From assembly GCF_000577335.1 (NCBI RefSeq), contig NZ_CBYL010000001.1, positions 124,001-188,000 on the forward strand: a stretch of 64,000 nt of DNA, written 5' to 3'. The notes under the pieces were generated by a model. It did no database searches. It was not told the DNA's origin and was given only the letters and a program-made list of their open reading frames with translations. Positions 37,118 through 46,193 of the stretch are shown here, piece by piece. Both the position numbers and the translations under genes were made by a program. Source of the stretch: Faecalispora jeddahensis (GTDB taxonomy: Bacteria > Bacillota > Clostridia > Oscillospirales > Acutalibacteraceae). Position 1 is the stretch's first letter. Every line of letters starts with the position of its first letter.

Positions 37118-38293
37118 CTATGATTCCAGCATTTCGTATACAATGGCCGCCCCCATGCCCCCGCCGATACACATGCTGACCAATCCCAGCGTCTGTTTTC
37201 TCCTCCTGAGTTCACTGAGCATTTTGCAGGTCAAAAATGCCCCGCTCCCGCCCAACGGATGACCTAACGCAATGGCTCCGCCGTTGACATTGACGATTTC
37301 CTCCGGCAAATTCAGCCCTTCCATACACGCAATTGCCTGTGAGGCAAACGCCTCGTTCAGTTCGATCAAATCCATATCCTTGATGGTCAGATTCGTCTGC
37401 CTCAATACCTTGGGAATCGCAAACATCGGCCCAATCCCCATAATTTCCGGCGCCACGCCCACAGCCGTGAATCCCCTGACCTTCGCGATCGGCCTGAGCC
37501 CAAACTCTTTTGCCTTTTCTTTTGTCATCAGCAGCAAAAACGCCGCCGCGTCACTGGTCTGGGAGGAATTGCCCGCCGTTACCGTACCGTTCTTTTTAAA
37601 GACAGGCTTCAAGCCCTGCAAAGCTTCGATGGTTTGCCCGTATCGGATTCCTTCGTCCTGATCGAACAAAAAGGTCTCCTGACCCGTACCGTCCTCCAGC
37701 GCCCTGGTCGCCTGAATCCCTACGATCTGCTCGGCGAAATACCCGTTTTTCTGTGCGGCTTCCGCCAGATGGTGGCTTCTCAAAGCAAGTTTGTCTTGCT
37801 TTTCGCGGCTGATCTGAAATTTTTCCGCCACCTTTTCAGCCGTGATCCCCATGGAAAGATAATGTCCCGGGTTGGACCATAACAAATTCGGTTCGGGAAA
37901 ATGCATATTTCCGCCGCCGGGAATGGTACTCATGCTCTCGACTCCGCCCGCGATGGCGATATCGATGTTGCCGGCCAGTATGGCGTTGCTGGCCGTCGCG
38001 ATGGTCTGAACCCCTGAGGAGCAAAACCGGTTGACCGTCTGCGCGGGAACCTCGTTTGGAAAACCCGCAAGGCCGGAGGCCGTTCTGCCAATATTCAGGC
38101 CCTGCTCCGCCTCAGAGAACGCGTTCCCCATAATAATGTCTTCCACATCCCCGTAAGAAACCTGCGGCGTTCTGGCCATCAGTCCGCGCAGGGTCTGAGC
38201 CGCCAAATCTTCGGGCCTTGTGTTTTTCAGGCTCCCTTTCGGCGCTTTTCCGACCGCGGAGCGCGCATAACTGACAATGACTGCTTCTCTCAT
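37118..38293 (-). CDS. Thiolase (acetyl-CoA C-acyltransferase)
   Basis: A 391-residue type II thiolase. The acylated cysteine lies in NRFCSSGVQTI (about residue 90), the catalytic His in GGAIALGHPLGGSGA, and the second Cys in SMCIGGGMGAA. It either splits acetoacetyl-CoA into two acetyl-CoA or condenses them. With crotonase and 3-hydroxybutyryl-CoA dehydrogenase genes in the same operon, the oxidative direction after crotonyl-CoA is likely. The ATG overlaps the stop of the upstream crotonase-like gene. Confidence 0.94.
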   Translation of the reverse strand: MREAVIVSYARSAVGKAPKGSLKNTRPEDLAAQTLRGLMARTPQVSYGDVEDIIMGNAFSEAEQGLNIGRTASGLAGFPNEVPAQTVNRFCSSGVQTIATASNAILAGNIDIAIAGGVESMSTIPGGGNMHFPEPNLLWSNPGHYLSMGITAEKVAEKFQISREKQDKLALRSHHLAEAAQKNGYFAEQIVGIQATRALEDGTGQETFLFDQDEGIRYGQTIEALQGLKPVFKKNGTVTAGNSSQTSDAAAFLLLMTKEKAKEFGLRPIAKVRGFTAVGVAPEIMGIGPMFAIPKVLRQTNLTIKDMDLIELNEAFASQAIACMEGLNLPEEIVNVNGGAIALGHPLGGSGAFLTCKMLSELRRRKQTLGLVSMCIGGGMGAAIVYEMLES

Positions 38294-39225
38294 ATGCTTC
38301 CCCCGTTTCTCTTCTGCTCCGCCATTTCAACAAAGGCCCTCGTTTCCAGCTCCAGGAACTGCTTTTCCGCAACGAAAGTCTTTTTGGGAACATTCCCGCC
38401 CCCTATGATCCCCGCAATCTTCAGAGCGATCGGGTACATCTGCTGAGACACAAACAGTCCTTCATAGCCGTTCACGATGGTGATTTCCATAGCGGCCCGG
38501 CCAGTGGTTCCGGAAACGGCCACAAGCTTTTCTTCTGTTTTGCAGAATCCTTCCTGATACAGATGAAGCGCCTTCTGCTTCCCTTTTTCCAGAATATCTT
38601 CCCCCTCCGCAAGGATCGCGGCGTTTTGGGGAAGGAGTCCCTTTGCCTTCGCTTCGAATAGATTCTCGTATTTTTTAGGGACATATACCGTATTCAGCAA
38701 AGCTTTTAAAAACGGTATGATATCGTGCCCGGGGACGTTGTCCCCGATGGAATAGACATCTAAAATCTGCGCCGTCAGGCCGCCGCCCATGGGCGGCAGG
38801 CCCTGAGAGAAATCATACCCGAACCTGGTGACGGCAGGGCTTGCAATAACGGCATGGCTGTTCAGCGCGACCTCATAGCCAAAGCCGACGGATTGGCCCG
38901 TCAGCAATGTGACGACCGGCTTGCTATAATGCCGGATCGTTGTCGTCAGGCTTTGAAAGGCCTTTGAAATATCGGCTAAATTTTCAGCCGATTCCGCGGT
39001 ATTCCCACAGCAAAGATTCTCACCAGCACCAAACACCACGACGCCGCTGCATTCTGCTTCTACTTCCTTTAAAATTTCTGCCGCCCATCCCGCTGTTTCG
39101 GAACAGATCCGGTCGTCCTGCCCTGCAAAGCCGAGAGCGGCGATCCCATCCCCCAAATCGAGCAAAAAGGCCCCCTCGCTTTGGGCAAGAACAGGATAGT
39201 TCTCCTTCCATTTGTCCTGATGCAT
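38290..39225 (-). CDS. Crotonase-fold protein resembling the C-terminal domain of FadN-type enzymes
   Basis: A 311-residue crotonase-superfamily protein. It resembles the enoyl-CoA-hydratase domain that forms the C-terminal half of FadN-type 3-hydroxyacyl-CoA dehydrogenases, including the end block GGGNVPKKTFVAEKQFLELE. It stands here as a separate gene. The usual oxyanion-hole pattern GGGCEVAL reads GFGYEVAL, and the glutamate of the V-E-V-G-x-G-L block is replaced by Asp in FGYDFSQGLPPMGGG. Hydratase activity is therefore doubtful; it may be a variant hydratase, an isomerase or a subunit. It lies between CoA-transferase and thiolase genes in the operon. Confidence 0.75.
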   Translation of the reverse strand: MHQDKWKENYPVLAQSEGAFLLDLGDGIAALGFAGQDDRICSETAGWAAEILKEVEAECSGVVVFGAGENLCCGNTAESAENLADISKAFQSLTTTIRHYSKPVVTLLTGQSVGFGYEVALNSHAVIASPAVTRFGYDFSQGLPPMGGGLTAQILDVYSIGDNVPGHDIIPFLKALLNTVYVPKKYENLFEAKAKGLLPQNAAILAEGEDILEKGKQKALHLYQEGFCKTEEKLVAVSGTTGRAAMEITIVNGYEGLFVSQQMYPIALKIAGIIGGGNVPKKTFVAEKQFLELETRAFVEMAEQKRNGGSI

Positions 39226-39234
39226 CTGTTTTTC

Positions 39235-40818
39235 TCACCCTTCCTTTTTCTGATGGCTGCCTTCCATACTTTCGGCAAGCCCGCCCCATTGCTCGTTGAA
39301 CAGCTCTGACGGCATCATCTGAACATCTCTCATGATCGGTTCAAAATCCATTTGGTCCAGAATATCGCGCTGCAGATCGATCCCCGGAGCGATTTCGATC
39401 AGCTCAAGTCCTTCCTGCATCAGCCGGAACACAGCCCTTTCTGTGACGTAATACACCTGTTTATCATCTTTTAGGGCCAGCTCCCCATTGAAGGAAACCT
39501 GTTCAATGTTATACAGGAATTTTCGGATATTCCCTTCTTTCAGGATTTTCAGTTTCCCGTCTTTGATCTCGACCTCCACACCGCCGACAAAGATGGTGGT
39601 AAAGACGATCGTTTTGGAGCCGGCCGCAACATCCATAAATCCGCCCACGCCGATTCCCCCGCCATTTAATTTACTGGCGTTGACGTTCCCGTCGGCATCT
39701 ATCTGCAGAATTCCAAGACAGCCGTAATCGAGACAGCCGCCGTCGTAATAATCAAAATTATCCGCCATTTCTATGGTCGCTTCCGGATTCCAGCAGCAGC
39801 CGAAGTCGTGCTTGTTTGCCGGCATGCCGCCCATATTCCCGGCTTCCGTGGTAAGGGTGATTTCGTCCAGCACACCTTCTTCCGCGGCAACGGAAGACAC
39901 GGCCTCCGGGATTCCCACCCCCAAATTGCAGACATCCCCCCTGCGCATCAGCATCGCGGCTCTTCTGGCAATGACCTTGCGCGCGCTCAGCATTTCTTTT
40001 TCCACACTTTCCAGCGGTACCCTGAATTCCCCGCTGAACGACGGGTTATAGTACGATTTTCCTGTCTGCCAGTGGTTTTCCGGTTTGGCGCAAAATATGT
40101 AATCCACCATGACGCCCGGAACCGCCACATCTTTTGGCGCGATGCTCCCGGCCTTCACGATTCTTTCCACCTGAACGATCACGATGCCGCCGCAGGCTTT
40201 TGCCGCCGAAGCGGCGGAAAGCTGGTTGAGCTTGTAGCCCTCCCGATAGATAGAGATGTTGCCCTTTTCATCCGCAACGCTGCCCCGGATCAAGGTGACA
40301 TTCACTTTCGGGAGCTTGTAAAGCAGCCATTCCTCGCCGTGAATGTCGATCAGCTCCACCTGCGGCTCGGCATTTTTCGCCCTGTCGTTCATCGCGCCGC
40401 CCTCCATGCGGGGGTCCATCATCGTGCCCAAGCCGATTTTGGTGATGACGCCGGGTTTTTTGGCAGAGATATACCTCGCCATCGTCGCGGTAACGCTTTG
40501 GGGAAAATTGAAGATTTCCGCTTTATTCGAGGCCGTCAGGTTCACCATATTGCGCCCGCAGCCCTTTAAATGGCCCCCGACTCCCCTTTTCAAAAGTCCC
40601 TCGTGGGCCAGGTGTGCCATTCCGGTGGTATCTCTGTCCCCGATCGACGAAGTCCAATATGCCGTTAAATCTCTCGGGTGCCCCGTTTCCAAAAAGCTTT
40701 TTTCGATTTCCTTGACCGCCTCATCCGCATATCCCCCAAGGGTGATACCGGTAATAAACAGCGTATCTCCGTCTTTGACATAATTCTTGATTTCGCTGGA
40801 CTGAATGATCTGTTTCAT
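39235..40818 (-). CDS. Class I CoA transferase, both halves fused (acetate/propionate/3-oxoacid CoA-transferase type)
   Basis: A 527-residue fused family I CoA transferase. The N-terminal half has the glycine-rich block ITGITLGGYADEAVK and the second half has CNLGVGIPEAV. The probable catalytic glutamate lies in LTTEAGNMGGMPA. It moves CoA from a donor such as acetyl-CoA or butyryl-CoA onto a carboxylic acid, here probably the hydroxy acid that enters the pathway. The ATG at 40818 follows GAGGGG; an upstream ATG at 40833 overlaps the stop of the crotonase gene. Confidence 0.9.
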   Translation of the reverse strand: MKQIIQSSEIKNYVKDGDTLFITGITLGGYADEAVKEIEKSFLETGHPRDLTAYWTSSIGDRDTTGMAHLAHEGLLKRGVGGHLKGCGRNMVNLTASNKAEIFNFPQSVTATMARYISAKKPGVITKIGLGTMMDPRMEGGAMNDRAKNAEPQVELIDIHGEEWLLYKLPKVNVTLIRGSVADEKGNISIYREGYKLNQLSAASAAKACGGIVIVQVERIVKAGSIAPKDVAVPGVMVDYIFCAKPENHWQTGKSYYNPSFSGEFRVPLESVEKEMLSARKVIARRAAMLMRRGDVCNLGVGIPEAVSSVAAEEGVLDEITLTTEAGNMGGMPANKHDFGCCWNPEATIEMADNFDYYDGGCLDYGCLGILQIDADGNVNASKLNGGGIGVGGFMDVAAGSKTIVFTTIFVGGVEVEIKDGKLKILKEGNIRKFLYNIEQVSFNGELALKDDKQVYYVTERAVFRLMQEGLELIEIAPGIDLQRDILDQMDFEPIMRDVQMMPSELFNEQWGGLAESMEGSHQKKEG

Positions 40819-40829
40819 CCTGATTCCCC

Positions 40830-41618
40830 TCATCTTCTATTGGTAAAATCGGGTTTTCTTTTTTCGATAAACGCTTTCATTCCTTCCTTCTGATCCTCCG
40901 TTTCAAAACAGAGAGAGAATAAGGATTTCTCGTATTGGCTGCCCGTATGGACATTGTTGTCCACCGCGTAGTTGATCGCCGACTTGGCATACTGAAGGGC
41001 GGCCGCCGGTTTCTGACTGATTTTTTCCGCCAGCGCGAAAGCCTCCTCCAGAACCTTTTCATCGGGAACACATTTTGTCACCAGGCCGATTTCATACGCT
41101 TCTTTCCCCTTCACGACTTTGCCGGCCATTATGATTTCTTTTGCCTTGACAGGGCCGACGATTTTGGTAAGGCGCTGCGTCCCGCCGGCCCCGGGGATGA
41201 TCCCAAGGCCCACCTCGGGCAGGCCAAACGCCGAGCTTTCGCCCGCGACCCGAAAATCACAGGACAGCGCGATTTCACAGCCGCCCCCCAGTGCGGGCCC
41301 GTTCACCGCGGCAATCACCGGGATGGGGAGAGCCTCCAAAATATCGTTGATCGAATGGGCCTTTCTCGCCGTTCGTTCCGCATCGAACTGATTTGCGTTC
41401 ATCATTTCTTTGATGTCGGCGCCGGCCGCAAACGCTTTGCCGCTGCCGGTGATGATCAATGCTCTTACCATGCCGTCCGCATAGACAGAACGGATTGCTT
41501 CCAGCAGATCGGTATTCAGGGCATCACACAAGGCGTTCATTGCCTGAGGGCGATTCAGCATGATGGTGGCGATCCCCTCATCGAGGTTCAAAATCACATT
41601 CTCAAATTTTTTTTGCAT
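40830..41618 (-). CDS. Enoyl-CoA hydratase / crotonase
   Basis: A 262-residue crotonase. Oxyanion-hole elements are FAAGADIKEM and GGGCEIALSCDFR; the two catalytic glutamates are expected in GGGCEIAL and LPEVGLGIIPGAGG. It hydrates crotonyl-CoA to 3-hydroxybutyryl-CoA. It sits in the abfD operon between the HBD and CoA-transferase genes. All expected residues are present, unlike in the crotonase-like protein at 38290-39225. Confidence 0.94.
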   Translation of the reverse strand: MQKKFENVILNLDEGIATIMLNRPQAMNALCDALNTDLLEAIRSVYADGMVRALIITGSGKAFAAGADIKEMMNANQFDAERTARKAHSINDILEALPIPVIAAVNGPALGGGCEIALSCDFRVAGESSAFGLPEVGLGIIPGAGGTQRLTKIVGPVKAKEIIMAGKVVKGKEAYEIGLVTKCVPDEKVLEEAFALAEKISQKPAAALQYAKSAINYAVDNNVHTGSQYEKSLFSLCFETEDQKEGMKAFIEKRKPDFTNRR

Positions 41619-41630
41619 GACAGTTCGCCC

Positions 41631-42485
41631 CTATTCGTATTTGTAAAAGCCTTCTCCCGCTTTCGGCCCCAGCTTTCCCGCACGGACCATTTGCCTTAAA
41701 AGGGGCTGCGGAGCATAAGAATTGTCGTTGAATTCCTCTTTGAAATAATTCAGAACATCCACCGTCAGCTGCATCCCGCCAAAGTCGATCATCTGGAAGG
41801 GGCCCATCGGATAATTCAGCCCCAGCCGGACCGCGGTATCGATATCCTCGACGGTTGCCACCCCCTCCGACAGCATTTTGGCCGCTTCATTCAGATAAGG
41901 CAGCAAAAGCCGGTTGACGATAAAGCCCGGGGAATCCTTTTTGACTTCCACCGGGGTCTTCCCCAGGGAGAGCGCGAAATACAGCGCGGTTTCCATCGTT
42001 TCATCGGACGTATTGAGTCCGCGGATCACCTCTACCAGCTTCATTACGGGAACCGGATTGAAAAAGTGGATTCCGCAGAACCGGTCTGGACGCCCCGATT
42101 CTTTCCCGATTTCCGTGATCGACATAGAGGAGGTATTCGACGCAAAGATCGTTTCCTTTTTGCAGATTTGATTCAGCTCCAGGAAGACGCTTTTTTTCAG
42201 TTCCATATTCTCCAGTACCGCTTCAATCACCAGATCGGCCTCTTCCAGATCCTGCAGCCGGTCGGTCTTTGTAAGCCGCCCCAACGCCTCTTCCTTCTGC
42301 TCATCGGTCATCCGGCCCTTTGCGACCGATTTCGTAAAATATTGATCCATTCTATTTACAGAAGCGTTGACGAACTCCATTTCAATATCTCTCAGGATGA
42401 CGTGATAACCCATGACAGCCGCTGTCTGGGCAATCCCGGTCCCCATGGTGCCGGCGCCAACGACTCCTATCGTTTTCATTTCCAT
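41631..42485 (-). CDS. 3-hydroxybutyryl-CoA dehydrogenase
   Basis: A 284-residue NAD(P)-dependent dehydrogenase. The Rossmann loop is GVVGAGTMGTGIAQ; the catalytic region has FFNPVPVMKLVEVI with the catalytic His just before it (GIHFFNP), and SPGFIVNRLLLPYLNEA. The length is that of the clostridial Hbd family. It oxidises 3-hydroxybutyryl-CoA to acetoacetyl-CoA, or works in reverse for butyrate formation. It is the second gene of the abfD operon, after a gap with a large palindrome. Confidence 0.94.
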   Translation of the reverse strand: MEMKTIGVVGAGTMGTGIAQTAAVMGYHVILRDIEMEFVNASVNRMDQYFTKSVAKGRMTDEQKEEALGRLTKTDRLQDLEEADLVIEAVLENMELKKSVFLELNQICKKETIFASNTSSMSITEIGKESGRPDRFCGIHFFNPVPVMKLVEVIRGLNTSDETMETALYFALSLGKTPVEVKKDSPGFIVNRLLLPYLNEAAKMLSEGVATVEDIDTAVRLGLNYPMGPFQMIDFGGMQLTVDVLNYFKEEFNDNSYAPQPLLRQMVRAGKLGPKAGEGFYKYE

Positions 42486-42503
42486 ACGTTGCCTCCATAG
42501 TGC

Positions 42504-42538
42504 TTGAGCGATATATAAAGACTTTATATATCGCTCAA
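42504..42538. repeat. 35-bp perfect palindrome between abfD and hbd
   Basis: The arms TTGAGCGATATATAAAG (42504-42520) and 42522-42538 are exact reverse complements around a single base. It lies in the 74-nt gap between the abfD stop and the hbd ribosome site. No T-run follows in the direction of transcription, so it is probably an mRNA stem-loop (processing, stability or attenuation) or a protein-binding site. Confidence 0.75.
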
Positions 42539-42559
42539 AACAATCTCATTTCATTTGGC

Positions 42560-44080
42560 TTACTTGGTATACTTCGCAAATTTCTCCAGCATTTTTCTGG
42601 GTGTCACATACTGCCTGTCAAACACAGGAATTTCCGGCTCGATGCCCGCAAGGTACTTCGCGATGCCTTTCAGTTCCTCCAGCGGATATCTGGACATCAT
42701 CGCCACTTCTTCCATCACGGGGGACCCGCCGCCGTGCAGACCCGCGACGATCATGCCGCCGCCGAATTCAGAGAGCATCTGATCCTCGATCATCCGGAAG
42801 CATCTGTGGACATTTTCCGCAGAGATATTGGGATTTCTCATAATATATTTGTTCAGGAGCTCGCCGACCTCATCGGAATAGTACTCCGCTTCCATCGGGA
42901 TCGTCGCGATCAGGCCGCCGGCCAGATCCGCAAGGATTTTATTCTCGTTGTAAATTTCTTCACCGGCAAGCTTTCTGCCGGCATTCGTCAGAATTTCATC
43001 GGGGATATAGGTTCCGGAGGGCGATTTCTGGCCCTTGATGGCGCTTGCGATTCCGCAGGCAAAAACCACCTCTGCGATCCCGATAATGTGCGCCAGCTTT
43101 CCCTTGACATGGGACTGCTTTTCGATCCCGTTGTACTCGGCGACCAGCGCGGACATGCTTGCCAATACCTCCGAAGTGGCGGGCTTGCAGCCCGTATAGG
43201 AATGCCGGTGGAAGTGGGCGAACATCAGCGCCAAAAATCCGGCGTAGGGCGTCTGCCTGGGGTCTGCATGGCCGTTCATGAAGATTCGGTCGGTCGGAAC
43301 AAAAACATCGTCAAAGATGGTCAGGGATTCCATATCGCCAACATGCGCGATCGGCGCATCGATATAGTTTCTCTTGTGCCTTACGCCCGGAAGAGCCGCC
43401 AGTTTGACCCCCTCCCAGTCCGCGGGGATCGCAAAGGACACCGCGTAGTCCTTATCGGAGGGCCCCATGAAGCGGGTGGGCGTCACGATGATCTCATCCA
43501 CATAGGGAGCCGAAGAGTTACAGGATTTGGCCCCTCTGACAATGATTCCGTCCGGTCTCGTTTCCACAATGCGCAGGTACATATCCGGGTCCGCCTGTTC
43601 GGAGGGTCGTTTCATTCTGTCGCCCTTCACATCCGTCTGGGCGCAGTTGGCGACGATATCGTGCTCCTGACACCATGCCAGATACTTTAAAAAGTTCTCG
43701 TTGTATGTGGTTCCCAAAGCCTGATCCATCTCGTAAGTAACAACGGACAATGCGTTCAGGGCATCGATTCCCATGCACCGCTGAATACATCCGCCCACTC
43801 TGTGCGACAAAAGCTTTGTCATCTTCTGCTTCTTTAACAGGTCATCCTCGGTCTGGTGAATATGGGTAAACCGGTTGATCGTTTCCCCTGTCAGATGAGA
43901 GGTGGCGGTGCAGAACTCCCTGTACCTCTCGTCATGGGCACAATCAAAGGTCTGCCGCATCACATACAGGCCCGAATCGATCAACGGACTGGAACGGTCG
44001 ATCACTTTCCCCCCTACATAAATGTTAGGCCGCATTTTCAACAGCCTTTCGTGGTATTGCTCAAATGTTCCTACTGGCAT
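42560..44080 (-). CDS. abfD: 4-hydroxybutyryl-CoA dehydratase / vinylacetyl-CoA delta-isomerase
   Basis: A 506-residue flavin and [4Fe-4S] enzyme of the AbfD / 4-hydroxyphenylacetate 3-monooxygenase family. The cluster ligands known for AbfD (Cys99, Cys103, His292, Cys299 in Clostridium aminobutyricum) all have counterparts here with an offset of one: Cys98 and Cys102 in GGCIQRCMG, His291 and Cys298 in HRHSYTGCK. The neighbouring Tyr295 and Lys299 are also present. This separates it from the flavin hydroxylases of the family, which lack the cluster. It dehydrates 4-hydroxybutyryl-CoA to crotonyl-CoA by a radical route. The ATG at 44080 follows AAAGGAG, and a sigma-54 promoter lies upstream. 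It is the first gene of a long minus-strand operon. Confidence 0.9.
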   Translation of the reverse strand: MPVGTFEQYHERLLKMRPNIYVGGKVIDRSSPLIDSGLYVMRQTFDCAHDERYREFCTATSHLTGETINRFTHIHQTEDDLLKKQKMTKLLSHRVGGCIQRCMGIDALNALSVVTYEMDQALGTTYNENFLKYLAWCQEHDIVANCAQTDVKGDRMKRPSEQADPDMYLRIVETRPDGIIVRGAKSCNSSAPYVDEIIVTPTRFMGPSDKDYAVSFAIPADWEGVKLAALPGVRHKRNYIDAPIAHVGDMESLTIFDDVFVPTDRIFMNGHADPRQTPYAGFLALMFAHFHRHSYTGCKPATSEVLASMSALVAEYNGIEKQSHVKGKLAHIIGIAEVVFACGIASAIKGQKSPSGTYIPDEILTNAGRKLAGEEIYNENKILADLAGGLIATIPMEAEYYSDEVGELLNKYIMRNPNISAENVHRCFRMIEDQMLSEFGGGMIVAGLHGGGSPVMEEVAMMSRYPLEELKGIAKYLAGIEPEIPVFDRQYVTPRKMLEKFAKYTK

Positions 44081-44143
44081 TTTATTTACTCCTTTCGATT
44101 CTGTAATAAAGGCTTTGTTCCCCATCGTTCAATGGATAGATAA

Positions 44144-44158
44144 GCAATTGGCGTGCCA
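44144..44158 (-). promoter_or_regulatory. Sigma-54 promoter of the abfD operon
   Basis: On the minus strand TGGCACGCCAATTGC matches the -24/-12 consensus (TGGCACG, four bases, TTGC) fully, with GG and GC 12 bp apart. The predicted start is near 44132, about 50 nt before the abfD ATG. The likely activator is encoded just upstream at 44499-45899. Confidence 0.9.
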
Positions 44159-44315
44159 ATCGGCCCGGAAAAGACAATGATTCCCAGACCTTTGTCGTTT
44201 TTCCTCCATGAACCGGACAAATGCCGCGCCTGTTCCATATCGTGAACAGAGAAATGACCTTAAAAAGGCAAATCCGGCACCGCGAATCCTTTCTTGAGAA
44301 CGCGGTGCCGGACGG

Positions 44316-44375
44316 TGTATAAAGTATAAATAACATTTCGCCGCAGCCTGAAAAAGATTGTATAGATTCTATACT
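44316..44375. promoter_or_regulatory. Candidate upstream activator sites for the abfD promoter
   Basis: The dyad TGTATAGATTCTATACT (44359-44375) and the weaker TGTATAAAGTATAAA (44316-44330) lie about 160-230 bp upstream of the -24/-12 element, a normal distance for sigma-54 enhancers. A similar dyad overlaps the start of the activator's own transcript. Function is inferred. Confidence 0.4.
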
Positions 44376-44438
44376 TTCAAAAAAGCCGACGACGAAGAGA
44401 CCAATTGTTTGTAATAACGGCATCCGGGCGTTCGAAGA

Positions 44439-44477
44439 CGAAAAGAACCGGCAAGCACTGCTTGCCGGTTCTTTTCG
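44439..44477 (-). terminator. Terminator after the sigma-54 activator gene
   Basis: An 18-bp perfect stem (44439-44456 with 44460-44477, core AAAAGAACCGGCAAG) with a 3-nt loop lies 22 nt past the activator stop. On the minus strand its T-rich arm gives the terminal U-run. Confidence 0.85.
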
Positions 44478-44498
44478 GGGAATTACCTCTTCCGCTCA

Positions 44499-45899
44499 TT
44501 ATTCAAATCCATATTTGCTCAGCTTCTCATAGAATGTCCTTCTCGATATGCCAAGCTCGTTGATCGCCCTGCTTTTATTGTTATGATTTCTCAGCAGGGA
44601 TTCCCGGATCAGCTCTTTTTCCATCATTTCAATATTGGACTTCAGGTTGAATGTTTCCAAATGCTTCACATCCAGCTTGTGTTCTTTTGGAACGATGTAC
44701 TTCGGCAGGTCCTTTACTTCCACCTGATTGCCCGTCCTGATGATATTCGCGTGCTCCAGCACATTCTGCAGTTCTCTGATGTTGCCGGGCCAGTTATATT
44801 TTTGCAGCACCTTGATCACGTCTGAGGACAGGGACACTTTTTCCTCGCTGTTTTTATTCAGCCTTTCCAGCAGGCTTCTGGAAAGCAAAATGATATCATC
44901 CTTCCGCTCCCTCAAAGGGGAGATGTTGAGAGGAACCACATTCAGCCGGTAATACAGGTCGCTTCGAAAGGTTCCCTGCTCGATCATCTCTTCCAGATTC
45001 TTGTTCGTCGCCGCGATGACCCTTACATCCAAAGCGATGGTTTTCGTGCCGCCCACCCGTTCGATCTCCCTCTCCTGAAGCACCCGCAGGATTTTGGCCT
45101 GCATGCTGAACGCCATGTCCCCGATTTCATCCAGAAAGATCGTTCCGCCCTGAGCAAGCTCAAATTTGCCGATTTTCCCGCCCCGCTTCGCCCCTGTAAA
45201 CGCGCCGTCCTCATAGCCGAACAATTCGCTTTCCAGAAGATTTTCGGGGATAGAGGCACAGTTCACTTTGATAAAGGGCATTTTATTCCGCTTGCTTTCT
45301 TTATAAACGGCCCGGGCCAGCACTTCTTTTCCCACACCGCTTTCTCCCCGGATCAAAACGGTAGCGTCTGTTTTCGCCACCTTAGAGGCAAGGAACAGCA
45401 TGTCTTTAATGTTATTGTTGGAATAAATGTATTCTGAAAACGACTGGGGTAGATGCTTCTTTTCCAGCTCCTGCTGAAAATACTTGTTGATTTCCCGCGT
45501 TCTCTGCAATTCCTTTGTCAGCTTGTCGATCTCCGACACATCGTTAAAAATAGAAACGGCGCCGGAAACCGCATCGTTTTTATAAATAGGAAAGCTCATC
45601 CCGACCGCGTGGATGTTCACGGTCCGCAGATAATCCACAATGTTGTGAGACGGCTTCCCTGTCTCGATCACCTTGATCGCGATCGCATCCGGTTCAATAT
45701 CCCTCAGCCTTTTGCCGACGGCTTTTTCCGCAGGTGTCCCAAGGATCACTTCATACGCGTGATTCACATAAACGATGGTGGTATCTGCGTCGTTTATCAT
45801 CACCGCGTCCGAGATATTCTCTAAAATATCGAACAGAAATTCCTTGTCCCAATTTTGAATCGTTTTGGTCGTAATTGCTTTATGTTTCTCCATAATCAC
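44499..45899 (-). CDS. Sigma-54-dependent transcriptional activator (PAS - AAA+ - Fis HTH)
   Basis: A 466-residue enhancer-binding protein. A PAS sensor domain covers about residues 20-130 ([20 protein letters not shown]). The AAA+ domain has Walker A GESGVGKE at 185-192, the sigma-54 contact loop GAFTGA at 232-237 and Walker B TIFLDE at 253-258. The Fis-type HTH is at the C-terminus ([20 protein letters not shown]). It has no receiver domain, so it senses a small molecule or cofactor directly. The start is GTG at 45899 (AAGGGG upstream) or the ATG 6 nt on. Four sigma-54 promoters within 8 kb are its probable targets. Confidence 0.94.
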   Translation of the reverse strand: MIMEKHKAITTKTIQNWDKEFLFDILENISDAVMINDADTTIVYVNHAYEVILGTPAEKAVGKRLRDIEPDAIAIKVIETGKPSHNIVDYLRTVNIHAVGMSFPIYKNDAVSGAVSIFNDVSEIDKLTKELQRTREINKYFQQELEKKHLPQSFSEYIYSNNNIKDMLFLASKVAKTDATVLIRGESGVGKEVLARAVYKESKRNKMPFIKVNCASIPENLLESELFGYEDGAFTGAKRGGKIGKFELAQGGTIFLDEIGDMAFSMQAKILRVLQEREIERVGGTKTIALDVRVIAATNKNLEEMIEQGTFRSDLYYRLNVVPLNISPLRERKDDIILLSRSLLERLNKNSEEKVSLSSDVIKVLQKYNWPGNIRELQNVLEHANIIRTGNQVEVKDLPKYIVPKEHKLDVKHLETFNLKSNIEMMEKELIRESLLRNHNNKSRAINELGISRRTFYEKLSKYGFE

Positions 45900-45911
45900 A
45901 GTTACCCCTTA

Positions 45912-45956
45912 TGTATATTATATATACATTGTATCACGGGCCATCTTCACCAACAA
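45912..45956 (-). promoter_or_regulatory. Promoter and overlapping dyad of the sigma-54 activator gene
   Basis: TTGTTG (45951-45956) and TACAAT (45928-45933) on the minus strand are 17 bp apart, a sigma-A promoter. The dyad TGTATATTATATATACA (45912-45928) covers the predicted start of transcription and resembles the dyads near two of the sigma-54 promoters. That suggests autorepression by the activator. Confidence 0.55.
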
Positions 45957-46094
45957 GTATATTGTGTCTACTTTTTATTTTTTTGATCCAAAAAATTTAT
46001 TCAGTTTTTTGGTCCATAGTGCAGAAAGGAAACAATCGCTCGCGTTCAGAACCGTGCGGGTGATCCGGACTACCCGATTTCCCCCGGCAATCAC

Positions 46095-46142
46095 AAAGGC
46101 GCCCCAAATGTTGAATCCATCACAACATTTGGGACGCCTTTT
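46095..46142. terminator. Hairpin terminator downstream of the second HBD gene
   Basis: AAAGGCGCCCCAAATGTTG (46095-46113) pairs with 46123-46142 with one mismatch region. It lies between the 3' end of the minus-strand HBD gene and the activator gene, and probably insulates them. Confidence 0.7.
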
Positions 46143-46193
46143 ATGGAATGCGGCAGAAGCCGAACCCACGATGCCAAAAATTTATGTTCGGAT

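Noticed and set aside
42560-44080. Annotation as 4-hydroxyphenylacetate 3-monooxygenase
   Set aside because: The Fe-S ligands Cys98, Cys102, His291 and Cys298 are all present, which is diagnostic of the dehydratase branch.
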